Of a stretch of DNA of 64,000 bases, positions 1-8,760 are shown piece by piece. The stretch spans positions 88,904 through 152,903 of the forward strand of contig CACXIP010000018.1 in NCBI GenBank assembly GCA_902767775.1, written 5' to 3'. A program made the position numbers and the translations under genes. The stretch comes from an uncultured Prevotellaceae bacterium (lineage in GTDB: Bacteria > Bacteroidota > Bacteroidia > Bacteroidales > Bacteroidaceae). Under the pieces are notes generated by a model. That model searched no databases. It had not been told where the DNA came from and was given only the letters and a program-made list of their open reading frames with translations. Each line of letters opens with the position of its first letter. Within the stretch, counting starts at the first letter, position 1.

Positions 1-333
1 CATCCTGCTTTTGCCTTTCTGAGGCGTACGTGGCACCGACAGCCACTTTCGAGTATAGACCGAAATTCTTTCTACGGAGCCAGTCGAACTTGGCTGCAGG
101 CATCACTGTAAAGAAGTATTTGCTCGAAGTACCAACTTTTTCTTTGGTGGCACTTTCGCCATTGGTACGCTGGAATTTGCAGTACATGTCGCTGGTCGTA
201 CCATTGAAAGCTGCGATAGCGCCGATGCTGACAACTGGACTAAAGTGGTGGAAATATTCTACAGAAAAGTCGAAGTTTTGACATGGTTCAAGTTGTTGGC
301 AACTGCTTTTGGATTGAAATACATTGTTTTCAT
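1..333 (-). pseudogene. Outer-membrane beta-barrel-like fragment, possible frameshift, runs off the left edge
   Basis: On the minus strand an open frame runs leftwards from two adjacent stop codons (about 344-349) to the window edge. It encodes alternating aromatic and polar stretches (for example FDFSVEYFHHFSPVVSIGA and FGLYSKVAVGATY) typical of beta-barrel strands. That frame has no ATG, GTG or TTG before an internal ATG at 187. The only well-placed upstream ATG (333) lies in another frame, reads MKTMYFNPKAVANN and stops after 25 codons at 259. A single-base indel would join the two frames. No signal peptide is visible. A promoter-like element sits upstream at 395-423. The gene is either frameshifted, or translated from an unusual start. 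Function is not recognisable beyond a likely membrane barrel. Confidence 0.45.
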
Positions 334-394
334 TTTTGTTGATTTATTATTGTTGTTTGTTATTGATTATTGTCGTTTTCTTGTTTTGTCGGTG

Positions 395-423
395 CAAAGA
401 TCGTACAGTTTTTTGATTGGCAA
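395..423 (-). promoter_or_regulatory. Bacteroidetes-type promoter for the left-edge gene
   Basis: On the minus strand GATCTTTG (395-402) differs by one base from the TAnnTTTG consensus and is followed by a C. A TTG (421-423) lies 18 bases upstream. The predicted start of transcription is near 388, about 55 bases before the ATG at 333. Confidence 0.4.
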
Positions 424-471
424 TTTTATTTTTGAGATTTCTGCAATAAAAATGTACGACATATAATCAAA

Positions 472-513
472 TTTGCGACAAATGTGAGGAAAGGCCTTCA
501 CATTTGTCGCAAA
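472..513. terminator. 16-bp perfect inverted repeat, probable terminator of the DUF1573 gene
   Basis: TTTGCGACAAATGTGA (472-487) and its exact complement (498-513) flank a 10-base loop. It lies about 60 bases downstream of the DUF1573 stop codon. The trailing T-run on the minus strand is weak, so an operator-like role cannot be excluded. Confidence 0.55.
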
Positions 514-573
514 ATAAGATGCTTTTCTGAGAAAAATAGAAATCAGTAGCTATTTTGCTCTTTTCTGGCTTTT

Positions 574-957
574 TTATTCTGTCATTTCCCCTTCCACATA
601 CAGTCGGGTCATCTCGACGTTGCCATTGGTACGCACCGTGATGCTCTTCTTGAAATGTCCGGGGTCTTTTCCTGCTCCGTTGTAGGTCACCTCAATGGTT
701 CCCTTCTCTCCGGGGTTGATTGGTGTCTTGGTGTACTGCGGTACGGTGCATCCACAGCTGGCCACAGCCTGGTTGATGACCAGCGGGGCATCGCCTACGT
801 TGGTGAATGTGAAGGTGCACTTCTGCACTGGGTTGCTGGATGCGAACTTGCCGAAATTGTGGGTTTTGTTGTCAAACTTGATTTCGGCCTGTTTCTGTGC
901 TGCGGCGAAGCTGAACGAGCAGAGCAGCAGCAGGGTCATCATGATTACTTTGCGCAT
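574..957 (-). CDS. DUF1573 secreted protein
   Basis: 127 residues. An N-terminal signal peptide (residues 1-20, MRKVIMMTLLLLCSFSFAAA) is followed by one DUF1573 domain, an Ig-like beta-sandwich seen widely in Bacteroidetes exported proteins. The signature core is visible: HNFGKF, CTFTFTNVGDAPLVI, a CGC triplet followed by PQYTK, and a closing VEGE strand. A very good ribosome-binding site (AAAAGGAG) lies 7 bases before the ATG, which fixes the start. It stands alone, with its own promoter at 1047-1054 and an inverted repeat downstream. Role is unknown; the domain is thought to mediate protein contact in the periplasm. Confidence 0.85.
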   Translation of the reverse strand: MRKVIMMTLLLLCSFSFAAAQKQAEIKFDNKTHNFGKFASSNPVQKCTFTFTNVGDAPLVINQAVASCGCTVPQYTKTPINPGEKGTIEVTYNGAGKDPGHFKKSITVRTNGNVEMTRLYVEGEMTE

Positions 958-1046
958 AATGTTTCTCCTTTTTTAATTGGTTAGCCTCCCTTTCAGGTGA
1001 TGTTTCTCACCCGCGGAGAGTCGTCTCATAGATATGAACAGATGTG

Positions 1047-1054
1047 CAAAAATA
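1047..1054 (-). promoter_or_regulatory. -7 element of the DUF1573 promoter
   Basis: The minus strand reads TATTTTTG followed by C, a perfect TAnnTTTG match. Transcription would start near 1040, giving a leader of about 80 bases that contains a small GGTGA/TCACC hairpin. Confidence 0.5.
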
Positions 1055-1112
1055 ATGCTTTTTGTCAAACTTGTCGGTCAAAACCCCATATTATTGCATT
1101 TATTTAACAATT

Positions 1113-3221
1113 CTATATGAACTTTTTGAATTGTTTGAGCACATCGCACTTGGTGACATAGACTGGCTGTGGCGCATTGCCTGAGCTGACGAATCGGGAC
1201 AGGTCGTTGAGAGCCTTGAACTGTCTGCTGTTGCGCCGTGGCTTGATGATTACACGGTCATTTTCCCAGTCGTAGTCGCGGTCGCACCATTCGTCAATGG
1301 GAATGAAAGCCAGTCCGTAGAGGCTGTTGAGCTTCAGCGTGGGGTCGTTGGACTTGGCGCTCTCATTGAGGTATTTGATGGCAAAGCTGACGAAGTCGGG
1401 TCGGTCTGCCCTGGCGGTGTCGCAGACGCTCTGTCCATAGGCGGTGAGCCACCAGCAGTCGCCCTGGTAGGATGCCTGGTAGTAGCGTGTGGCAAGGTCG
1501 TATGCAATTTGTGACCGCTTCTCGCTGTTGGCAAGGGGGAGCTGGCCGAGCAGCTGAGTCATCTCGCGGCAGAATTCAATCTTCTTGTTCACCTGCATGG
1601 CTTTGATGGCAGGCTGTGCCTCACTCTCGTCTTCCTCAATCTCTTGTTTTCCCATCCATCTTGGTTCTGAGTATTTGCGCTGAGCCATATAGGGGCTGAT
1701 GGCCTGGTTTCTGACAAATGTCATCGGTACCTTGCTGAGGTAGTCGATGGCGCTGCTGAAGTCTGCCATGGCCAGGTATTTGGTGCCCAGGATGTCGTTG
1801 AGATAGTTGCGGTAGGGCTTGACGTATCCTTTGAGATACTGCTCAAGTGCATCACCGCCTTTTGACTGCGCAAAAGCGATGTATTGCTTCATTTCATCAG
1901 TCGACATCGAGTCGAGGATGAGGAAGAAGTCGCTGGAGTAGCCTCCTGACTCTTCATCACTGTCGAGACCGAGCACGCTTCTGCTCTCGATGTAGTTGAC
2001 AAATGCTGCGGCGATGTCCGGGCGCCCGTAGTTCTTGTATTTGGGTACGAGTTGGTTATACACCACCCTGTCGAGGATGTCGTAGTAGTGGTTGTCGTAG
2101 TAGTTGTACCAGTCTTCCTTGTTGTTTTTTCCTTCCTCCTTGATTTTCTCGGTGAGCCATTTGAGCTCTCCCACGAGCCATTGGCTGTACTCGGGGCCGA
2201 GTTTGGCTGACTTCACCGATACGACGAGTCGGATGGCGCGGGCATTGTCCTTCATGCGCTGAGTGCCGTTCATGCTCACCGCCTTGTTGAGCGTGGCAAG
2301 GGCAGCATCCTGATTTCCGTATAGGTACTGCAGTTCGCCTATGGCAGCCATCCACATGGCGGGCGACTTGGTCTTTCCCTGGCTGATGACATTGTTGGCA
2401 TAGTTGATGAAGTTGTCTACATCACGCTTGAGGATGATACGGCGGTCAATCGTCTCTTCTATCCATTCCTTGTCGCCCTTGCAGTCAAGGGTCTCTTGTG
2501 CGTTGTTGACGAAGTCCTGCACGAGGAAGTTCATGGTAGGCGAATCGGGAGTGACATCGAAGATGGTGCGTATGCCTCCGAGGTTGCGCATTTTGCGCAA
2601 AGCCCACTTGATGCTTAGCATATCGCCTTGCTTGGCGTAGATATCGCATGCCTGGGCCAGTTGTCCCTTTCGTGCAAGGGCGGCGGCATAGAGGCTTTCC
2701 ATCATGTCGCGGAAGACACTGGGAGCCATTTTCGAGGCCGTCTGTTTCCAGTAGGTGACATTGGCGTCATATTGTCCGAGCACCATGTTTGCCCTCATGC
2801 GCAGCAGAGCCCACTGTGGAGCCAGCTTTGTGCCTCGGTAGGTGTTGCTTTTCGTCACCATACCGTTGAGTATCTGCCTGCGCTGCTGCAACTGCTGCTT
2901 GGTGGGATAATCCCATGTCTCGCGCAGTTGGTCGCAGATTTCAAGGTATTTTGACAGTTCGCCGAGATAAGCCACCATCTCGTTGTCGCGCTTGTTTTTC
3001 GCGATTTTCATTGCATCGTCCTGGTAGAATTTTTCCATGGAACCGTTGCTGTACGACTTCCAGAACTCGTTGATGCGCTCTGAGAACATCTCATCGGACA
3101 TCATTTCACGTGGGAAGACGCTGAACATGTAGTTGTTGTGGGATTCCATCTCTCCCCCGCATGCCCATGCGGTGGCAGTCATGGTGAGAAAGAGAAGGCT
3201 AATGACTGAAAATTTCTTCAT
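1113..3221 (-). CDS. Large secreted protein of unknown function, helical-repeat type
   Basis: 702 residues. The N-terminus MKKFSVISLLFLTMTATAWAC is a signal peptide, and the Cys at 21 could be a lipidation site, though the box is weak (AWAC). The rest is rich in helices with Tyr/Leu/Ala spacing like TPR or SEL1 repeats (for example WALLRMRANMVLGQYDA and AAIGELQYLYGNQDAALAT). No catalytic motif was recognised. Its ATG lies inside the end of the preceding gene (23-base overlap), so the two are translationally coupled and probably work together. Family not identified. Confidence 0.75.
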   Translation of the reverse strand: MKKFSVISLLFLTMTATAWACGGEMESHNNYMFSVFPREMMSDEMFSERINEFWKSYSNGSMEKFYQDDAMKIAKNKRDNEMVAYLGELSKYLEICDQLRETWDYPTKQQLQQRRQILNGMVTKSNTYRGTKLAPQWALLRMRANMVLGQYDANVTYWKQTASKMAPSVFRDMMESLYAAALARKGQLAQACDIYAKQGDMLSIKWALRKMRNLGGIRTIFDVTPDSPTMNFLVQDFVNNAQETLDCKGDKEWIEETIDRRIILKRDVDNFINYANNVISQGKTKSPAMWMAAIGELQYLYGNQDAALATLNKAVSMNGTQRMKDNARAIRLVVSVKSAKLGPEYSQWLVGELKWLTEKIKEEGKNNKEDWYNYYDNHYYDILDRVVYNQLVPKYKNYGRPDIAAAFVNYIESRSVLGLDSDEESGGYSSDFFLILDSMSTDEMKQYIAFAQSKGGDALEQYLKGYVKPYRNYLNDILGTKYLAMADFSSAIDYLSKVPMTFVRNQAISPYMAQRKYSEPRWMGKQEIEEDESEAQPAIKAMQVNKKIEFCREMTQLLGQLPLANSEKRSQIAYDLATRYYQASYQGDCWWLTAYGQSVCDTARADRPDFVSFAIKYLNESAKSNDPTLKLNSLYGLAFIPIDEWCDRDYDWENDRVIIKPRRNSRQFKALNDLSRFVSSGNAPQPVYVTKCDVLKQFKKFI

Positions 3222-4152
3222 AGTTGTATTGTTTGATGCGTTGGATATTCTGTGGACTGATATCGAAGAGGATAATCTCGTTGTTGGCGTTGCTGCGCCT
3301 TCTTGTCACGGCTTCCTTGGCTTGCAGCACGGTGCTGAGTTCGGCTTCGCGCTGGATGATGGTGTCGCCTGGGAAGATGTTCATGTCGTCGTCGCCGTGA
3401 AGGATGCCTATCAACTGGTCGCCGCGGAAAAGCAGTTGCCAGGCGAAGACAGGGTAGGCGGTGGCCAGCGGCAGGTCATAGTTGCTGAGTCGCCGCAGGT
3501 AAGGGCCTGCATCGTCCATGTCGAGGATGGGGTTGCGGCGGATGTCGGCAACATTGCCGGTGTTGTACATCATCAGCACACCACGGTCGACGGGCGGCAC
3601 CTCCATGGAGAGTTGGTGGAGGCGTATGGTGGCGGACAGTTGCAGACCTTTCTTATGTGCGGCGTCACGCAGCCGCTCAAGCATGGCGAAATAGGTCTTC
3701 TGCGTGGTTTTTGTCCAGTCGCAGTCAATCTGTATCTCATGTACCTGACTGATGTCGTGTGTCTCCGACATCTGCAGGATGCGATGCAGCAGCAGGGAGT
3801 CGAGGATGCTGACATCCTTTTGCATGCACTCGTTGACGATGAAGACGGTGGGGATGACCTCCATGCTGTCGGGCACCGGTTTTGCGAAGCGGATGGTGGC
3901 ATTGGGCATGACTTCGCCCTCGGGTGTGACCACCACGTCGAAGTAGCGCAGGTATAGCCGGCTGATGTCGTTGTCGCTGATGAAACCAAGCGTGGCAGAG
4001 TCACCCTCCCATGTGGTGCTCCAGTAGTAGGCAGAGCGGACAGGCGCCTGCTCTTCCTTCTCCTGGCAGCCCATGATGGTGGTGAGCAATGCCGCCCACA
4101 GCAGGGTGGGGAGCAGCAACCGCATTGTTGGGGTGTTTTTTTGCTTCATCAT
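3199..4152 (-). CDS. Lipoprotein with TIM-barrel-like, DUF3142-like domain
   Basis: About 317 residues from the ATG at 4152; two further in-frame starts (ATG 4167, TTG 4170) only lengthen the leader. The signal LLLPTLLWAALLTTIMGC ends in a lipobox Cys. The mature part has alternating beta strands and helices, with EIQIDCDWT (a strand ending in acidic residues) followed by LERLRDAAHKKGLQLSATIR and GVLMMYNTG. This layout resembles glycoside-hydrolase-like DUF3142 barrels; the acidic residues of the IDCD strand would be the active-site candidates. First gene of a two-gene coupled unit with the large secreted protein. Substrate unknown. Confidence 0.6.
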   Translation of the reverse strand: MMKQKNTPTMRLLLPTLLWAALLTTIMGCQEKEEQAPVRSAYYWSTTWEGDSATLGFISDNDISRLYLRYFDVVVTPEGEVMPNATIRFAKPVPDSMEVIPTVFIVNECMQKDVSILDSLLLHRILQMSETHDISQVHEIQIDCDWTKTTQKTYFAMLERLRDAAHKKGLQLSATIRLHQLSMEVPPVDRGVLMMYNTGNVADIRRNPILDMDDAGPYLRRLSNYDLPLATAYPVFAWQLLFRGDQLIGILHGDDDMNIFPGDTIIQREAELSTVLQAKEAVTRRRSNANNEIILFDISPQNIQRIKQYNYEEIFSH

Positions 4153-4220
4153 AATGCTTTGTCTCATCAACGCACAAACTTACACATTATTGTTGAGAAA
4201 ACAAAGCTTTCGTGTGTTTT

Positions 4221-5105
4221 TTAATTCCTCAGTCCCCATGAGACGGGGTAGACGACCCGCTCTGTGGTCTCCTCAAGGTCGTCGGGCAGGTTGCAGAAGA
4301 AATCAATGTCAGTGAGGCGCTCCAATTCATCGATACTGACCACATAATCCATGATGTTGTCGTTGGAGCGGTCCTCATTGCGATGCTCCACCCACAAGCC
4401 GATAGCCTTGTATCCTTGCGAGTTCTTGCAGAGGACTGCCATGAAGAAATAGCGAGGCACGATGAGTCCGTTTCCCAGGCGGGTGAGGATTTGCTCCTCC
4501 TTGTCGATAGTGCCGCCCTTGCAGACATAGAGGGTGTCGCGGAACTGGTTGGTGTTCCATGTATTGCTAATCAACTGCTCCATCTTTAACCACAACCCTG
4601 CGTTGAAGATATTCCGTTGAGGCTGCATGTTGCTTAAGTAGAACGTCTGTATGTTCTCCTCTCGGCTGTTGAGCCTGTCGTAAGATGGGCAGATGTGGCC
4701 GTGGTCGTAGCCTGAGCGTTTGTAGGGGTCGGTGGCAAAGGTGTAGGCAGAAGGGATGTCAGGGTCTTGGGGATATTGGTTGGATTCGGAGTAGTAGCGG
4801 CTTACATTTCTGGGAGAGTTGTCCCTGTCGAGTGTATAGCAGCTCCACCGTTGCGATTTTTTCAGGCAGTCCCATTCCAGCATGTAGTTGACGCCATTTT
4901 TTGCCGTGCTGTGTACGACGATGAGGTTGCTGCTGCCTCCTTTCATATGAGGCATTTCCAGACGTCGGTATTCTGGTTTCAGGGCGGGGTTGGCATTGGT
5001 ATTCTTGCTGGCTGGGGTGGGGGTGGACGAGTTGTTGTCGTCGTTGTCGTCACCGCAGGCGGCCAGCAGGGTGATGCCGATGAAGAGGATGAATAGTCTT
5101 TTCAT
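4221..5105 (-). CDS. Secreted DNA/RNA non-specific endonuclease (NUC1/NucA family)
   Basis: 294 residues. The start is set by a lipoprotein signal peptide, MKRLFILFIGITLLAAC, with the Cys followed by GDDNDDN, so the enzyme should be tethered outside the inner membrane. The beta-beta-alpha-metal nuclease core is visible: YDHGHICPSYDR (the DRGH-type motif with the general-base His), then TFYLSNMQPQ and FNAGLW, which supply the metal-binding Asn. Length fits the family. It cleaves single- and double-stranded nucleic acid with Mg2+. The open frame extends 38 codons upstream, but that part is only translation of an 8-bp repeat. Its nearness to a second secreted nuclease and to nucleoside salvage genes suggests nutrient use of nucleic acid. 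Confidence 0.9.
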   Translation of the reverse strand: MKRLFILFIGITLLAACGDDNDDNNSSTPTPASKNTNANPALKPEYRRLEMPHMKGGSSNLIVVHSTAKNGVNYMLEWDCLKKSQRWSCYTLDRDNSPRNVSRYYSESNQYPQDPDIPSAYTFATDPYKRSGYDHGHICPSYDRLNSREENIQTFYLSNMQPQRNIFNAGLWLKMEQLISNTWNTNQFRDTLYVCKGGTIDKEEQILTRLGNGLIVPRYFFMAVLCKNSQGYKAIGLWVEHRNEDRSNDNIMDYVVSIDELERLTDIDFFCNLPDDLEETTERVVYPVSWGLRN

Positions 5106-5110
5106 GATTA

Positions 5111-5152
5111 GGAGGTTAGAGGTGAGGGGTGAGGGGTGAGAGGTGAGGGGGT
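5111..5152. repeat. Short tandem GAGGGGT-type repeat upstream of the nuclease gene
   Basis: Imperfect 7-8 bp units of the type AGGTGAGGGGTG are repeated about five times just before the nuclease ATG. It lies in the leader and probably represents a common intergenic repeat rather than coding sequence. Confidence 0.6.
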
Positions 5153-5312
5153 GCCTTTTTCTTGGAGAGGTTGAAAAAAGGTGCACCTGAGCGCATATGC
5201 AACTACGCTTCAGAAGCACCTTATATAAATATCTTTAGTGTCTCGTTGCTCGTCCGTCAGTTATTGCTGTCTTCGCGGCAGAGTCACGAGCGGAGATGGA
5301 AGAATCAAGCGA

Positions 5313-5564
5313 TTACTTCTTGATTTTTCCGTAGCGGCTCATGAAGCGGTCGACGCGGCCGGCAGTGTCCACAAGCTTGTTCTTGCCTGTGTAGAACGGG
5401 TGTGAGGTGTTCGAGATCTCGATTTTCACCAATGGATAAGTCTCACCTTCAAATTCCACTGTCTCTGTAGTCTTGCATGTGGACTTTGTAAGGAACATAT
5501 CGCCGTTGGACATATCCTTGAATACGACGGGGCGATAGTTTTCTGGATGGATACCTTTTTTCAT
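5313..5564 (-). CDS. rpmE2: 50S ribosomal protein L31 type B
   Basis: 83 residues beginning [19 protein letters not shown], with the conserved [11 protein letters not shown] and DTAGRVDRF stretches. This is the longer type-B form that lacks the zinc-binding CxxC pair of classic L31. It is a component of the large ribosomal subunit. It stands as a single gene between the nuclease and the lipoprotein operon. In many bacteria the zinc-free form replaces the zinc form under zinc limitation; in Bacteroidales it is commonly the only copy, so no regulation is claimed. Confidence 0.97.
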   Translation of the reverse strand: MKKGIHPENYRPVVFKDMSNGDMFLTKSTCKTTETVEFEGETYPLVKIEISNTSHPFYTGKNKLVDTAGRVDRFMSRYGKIKK

Positions 5565-5628
5565 TTTTTTTCTTATCCCACCAAATTTTTTCCGCTAATT
5601 GTGAAAAAAGAATGTATTTAGGACAGCA

Positions 5629-5649
5629 AAGGCGGGATGAACCCGCCTT
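5629..5649 (-). terminator. Hairpin after the DUF6359 lipoprotein gene
   Basis: An 8-bp stem (AAGGCGGG with CCCGCCTT) and 5-base loop lie 27 bases past the stop of the lipoprotein gene. A T-rich stretch follows on the minus strand, although not immediately. Confidence 0.55.
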
Positions 5650-5675
5650 CTGCCGTCATAGTTATGCGATGAGTG

Positions 5676-7841
5676 TTATCTCCTTCTAACCGCTTTGCGG
5701 CGCACATCGGCTTTGGTGCCGATGGCCTTTCCGCCAATTTCTGCGTAGGTCACCGACTTGAGTCCAGGTACCTTGAAGTATGCCTCGATGTTGCCATAAA
5801 GCAGCACTTCCTTACCCAAGTTGTCGGGGTTGTCAGCAAGGTTGAGCCCATTTCTGACGGCTCCGGAAGGCAACTGCACGGGCATGCACTTGCTGGGGTC
5901 GGTCTCGGAAGCTGAGGCTGCGATGAGCAGGTTGGTCTTCACGTCTTGCAGTACGCTGAAGGTGGCGCCTTCCTCGTAAGCCTGACCAGAAACGCATCCC
6001 ACGATATATGCCTTGACATAGACACCGGCGCCAGAACCTGCTGCGATGGCGTCTGTCACGCTATAAGGCTTGCTGTATGAACCAGCGCCGCCTGGCTGCG
6101 GTTCGTCACCGCCACCACCTTGTCCGTCAACGCTGACGAAGTATGCATTCAATACCTCAATCTTGCCGTTGTAGTCACCACGGTTGCCGATGAGGGTGAG
6201 CTTGGTGCCGTTTTTGATGCCCTTGGCAGCAGCCAGTTCCTGGAATTTCTGCTTTTCACCACCCTTCTCGGAGAGCAGGCCGTAGACATATACCGAACCA
6301 GTGGCATCCTCGAGGTCGAAGTTACCATACTTGTCGCCATCCTTGAGGTTCTTGACGGTTCCGGAGAGCTTGTACCATACGTCGTTGCTCACTGCTGCGG
6401 CATTGAACTCTGCGATGGTCACGGCTTTCACCTCACCGGTTTCGCCGCCACCGCCGCCACCGCCTTCGGTCTTGCCGTTGAGCGAGTAGAGGTATGCCTT
6501 ACCAGCCACTGTCTCAGGTGTGTTATTGCGATAGTTCATCAGTTGACCGTACACGATAACTTCGTCGCCGACCTTGATGTCAGTCTTGCCCGACTCAAAC
6601 TTTTTATTTCCCAGATACAGGATGCGGAAGCAGTAGAATTCGCCATTCTGTGTTCCGTCTTCTGAGATATAGAAGGATGCGTTGCCATAGGTGCCACCCT
6701 CAGTGAAGGTGCCTTTGTCAGCGATGCGGGAAATCTTGCCTTTTACATAGACATCGCCCGTGGTTTCGTAGTTGTCATTGCTCGTCCATGTGAGGTTTTT
6801 CACTGCATCAGCAGCGCCTGCCGGATTATACGGGTCAGAGAGTGTGCCAGAGCCCTTTGCATCACCTCCGGTGCCGCCACCGCCACCGCCGCCTTCGGTC
6901 GTGCCGTTGAGCGAGTAGAGATATGCCTTACCAGCCACTGTCTCAGGTGTGTTATTGCGATAATTCATCAATTGTCCGCATATGATGACTTCATCGCCAA
7001 CTTTGATGTCAGTCTTGCCCGACTCAAACTTTTTATTACCCAGATACAGGATGCGGAAGCAGTAGAACTCGCCATTCTCTGTTCCGTCTTCAGAGATGTA
7101 GAAGGATGCGTTGCCATAAGTGCCACCCTCAGTGAAGGTGCCTTTGTCTGCGATGCGGGAAATCTTGCCTTTTACATAGACATCGCCCGTGGTGTCGTAG
7201 ACTTCGTTGCTTGTCCATGTGAGGTCTTTCACTGCGTTGGCAGCGCCTGCCGGATTATACGGGTCAGAGAGTGTGCCAGAGCCCTTTGCTTCACCACCGG
7301 TGCCACCACCGCCTCCTTCCGTTGTGCCGTTGAGCGAGTAGAGATATGCCTTGCCAGCCACTGTCTCTGGTGTGTTATTGTGATAATTCATCAGTTGACC
7401 ACACACGATGACTTCATCGCCGACATTGATGTCAGTCTTGCCCGACTCAAACTTTTTATTACCCAGGTATAAGATGCGGAAGCAGTAGAACTCGCCTTTC
7501 TGTGTTCCGTCTTCAGAGATGTAGAAGGATGCATTGCCATAAGTGCCACCCTCAGTGAAGGTGCCTTTGTCTGCGATGCGGGAAATCTTTCCTTTAATAT
7601 AGACATCGCCAGTGGTGTCGTAGACATCGTTGCTCGTCCATGTGAGGTCTTTCACAGCGTCAGCAGCGCCTGCAGGATTATACGGGTCTGCCAATGTTCC
7701 ACTTCCGGCAGGCTCAGAGATGGTGCCGGGAACGTCTCCTCCCTTAGTAGGGAAGTCGAATGGTGATGGCACATCCTCGCAGCTGGTGAGGGCGAAGACC
7801 GCCAATGCCATGGTCAGTAATGAATAAATAGTCTTTTTCAT
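5676..7841 (-). CDS. Lipoprotein with triplicated DUF6359 OB-fold-like domains
   Basis: 721 residues. The signal KTIYSLLTMALAVFALTSC gives a lipobox Cys at 21. Three near-identical modules follow (about residues 47-180, 187-322, 330-465), each starting GSGTLxDPYNPAGAA and containing VYxKGKISRIADKGTF and SFYISEDGT, joined by Gly-rich linkers. A fourth, diverged OB-like module (about 472-571, AVTIAEFNAA, YKLSGTVKNL) and a final SYSKPYSVTDAIAAG module complete the chain. OB folds often bind nucleic acid or sugar. Last gene of the receptor operon (receptor, DUF5689, this), so it is probably a surface-bound partner of the receptor. Module copy number may vary through recombination, because identity extends to DNA level. 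Confidence 0.85.
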   Translation of the reverse strand: MKKTIYSLLTMALAVFALTSCEDVPSPFDFPTKGGDVPGTISEPAGSGTLADPYNPAGAADAVKDLTWTSNDVYDTTGDVYIKGKISRIADKGTFTEGGTYGNASFYISEDGTQKGEFYCFRILYLGNKKFESGKTDINVGDEVIVCGQLMNYHNNTPETVAGKAYLYSLNGTTEGGGGGTGGEAKGSGTLSDPYNPAGAANAVKDLTWTSNEVYDTTGDVYVKGKISRIADKGTFTEGGTYGNASFYISEDGTENGEFYCFRILYLGNKKFESGKTDIKVGDEVIICGQLMNYRNNTPETVAGKAYLYSLNGTTEGGGGGGGTGGDAKGSGTLSDPYNPAGAADAVKNLTWTSNDNYETTGDVYVKGKISRIADKGTFTEGGTYGNASFYISEDGTQNGEFYCFRILYLGNKKFESGKTDIKVGDEVIVYGQLMNYRNNTPETVAGKAYLYSLNGKTEGGGGGGGETGEVKAVTIAEFNAAAVSNDVWYKLSGTVKNLKDGDKYGNFDLEDATGSVYVYGLLSEKGGEKQKFQELAAAKGIKNGTKLTLIGNRGDYNGKIEVLNAYFVSVDGQGGGGDEPQPGGAGSYSKPYSVTDAIAAGSGAGVYVKAYIVGCVSGQAYEEGATFSVLQDVKTNLLIAASASETDPSKCMPVQLPSGAVRNGLNLADNPDNLGKEVLLYGNIEAYFKVPGLKSVTYAEIGGKAIGTKADVRRKAVRRR
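6447..7703 (-). repeat. Three direct ~420-430 bp repeats within the DUF6359 lipoprotein gene
   Basis: Repeat starts are near 7703, 7283 and 6854, spaced 420 and 429 bases, with long identical DNA runs. The 9-base difference is in the Gly linker. Confidence 0.9.
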
Positions 7842-7889
7842 AACTTTATGTCGTTTTTGTTCTTACTTTATTATATGGTTGATAGGCGG

Positions 7890-8747
7890 CTATTGTGCCG
7901 GTTGGATATCGCTTTCGGTACGCATGAGGATTTGCCATGTGTCGCGGAAGCGGGTGAAGATGCCTGTCACGTCGACCAAGCCAGTGGGCATCACGTTGCC
8001 AGCGAAGTCGGCGTAGGTGCTGGTGCGCAATACCAACTGACTGCTGCTGATGCCTTTGAACTGACGGTTGGCACAGTTGGCAGTCAGGGCGACGCTGCCG
8101 TCGCTGGGGGCAAAGACTGCCTTGCCGTCAGCGCCTTGGATTTCCACTCCTTTCAGTGTCATGAGTTTGCCGCAGTGCGACTCCAAATAGGCTGCATCCT
8201 TTATGCGTAACCTGTCAAACTCCTCAGGCACCACGCTCTGTGGGTTGGCTGTGCCGATGGGGCGGAAGTGCTGGTTCCAGATGAATCGGCTCATGCGGCT
8301 GACGTAGGTGGAACCGCTCTTGCTGGTATAGGGTGTTCCCACCTCGCCTTGTTGACCATAGGCACCTACGTAGAGTCCCTTGAGGTCGACGAGGATTTCC
8401 TGTCCCACTGGGAGTGTTCCAAAGAGTCCGCCCTGTGCGATGCAGATGATGAAGGCTCCTGTGCCGTCGTCGATGACCACCTCGTTGTAGATGTTGCCCT
8501 CGATGTCGTTGCCCGTCACGGTGCCCTTTATCTTGATGTCATCGGTGACCTCTTTCATGGAGCTGCTGCTGATGGTGCTGCTGAACATGGCCTTGAGGTC
8601 GGCGATGGTGATGACGTTGGTCTCTGAGATATCCTTGTTGCCAAAGACGTCCTCAGCCGGTGTGTACGGGTCGTCGTAACTGCCTGCCATGCATGTGGTG
8701 AGCAGGGTGCAGGCCAAAGTGATGAGGAAATAACTTATTCGTTTCAT
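7890..8747 (-). CDS. DUF5689 family lipoprotein
   Basis: 285 residues starting MKRISYFLITLACTLLTTC, with Cys followed by MAGSYDDPYTPAEDVF. The DUF5689 pattern is visible: TIADLKAMFSS, IKGTVTGNDIEGNIYNEVVI, VGQEILVDLKGLYVGAY. A second OB-like half covers about 180-280 (LMTLKGVEIQGADG, VDVTGIFTRF). Such proteins are found next to TonB-dependent receptors in Bacteroidetes. It sits 13 bases after the receptor gene in the same operon. Probable surface lipoprotein that binds the ligand or docks on the receptor; ligand unproven. Confidence 0.85.
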   Translation of the reverse strand: MKRISYFLITLACTLLTTCMAGSYDDPYTPAEDVFGNKDISETNVITIADLKAMFSSTISSSSMKEVTDDIKIKGTVTGNDIEGNIYNEVVIDDGTGAFIICIAQGGLFGTLPVGQEILVDLKGLYVGAYGQQGEVGTPYTSKSGSTYVSRMSRFIWNQHFRPIGTANPQSVVPEEFDRLRIKDAAYLESHCGKLMTLKGVEIQGADGKAVFAPSDGSVALTANCANRQFKGISSSQLVLRTSTYADFAGNVMPTGLVDVTGIFTRFRDTWQILMRTESDIQPAQ

Positions 8748-8760
8748 ATCTTTGGTGTGT

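Noticed and set aside
30-281. 83-codon plus-strand frame at the left edge
   Set aside because: Opposite the minus-strand barrel-like frame, which has the better protein composition.
3133-3957. 274-codon plus-strand frame
   Set aside because: Antisense to the lipoprotein with a real signal peptide and lipobox.
4221-5219. Longer start for the NUC1 nuclease at 5219
   Set aside because: The additional 38 residues translate a tandem repeat and lie before a full lipoprotein signal peptide beginning at 5105.
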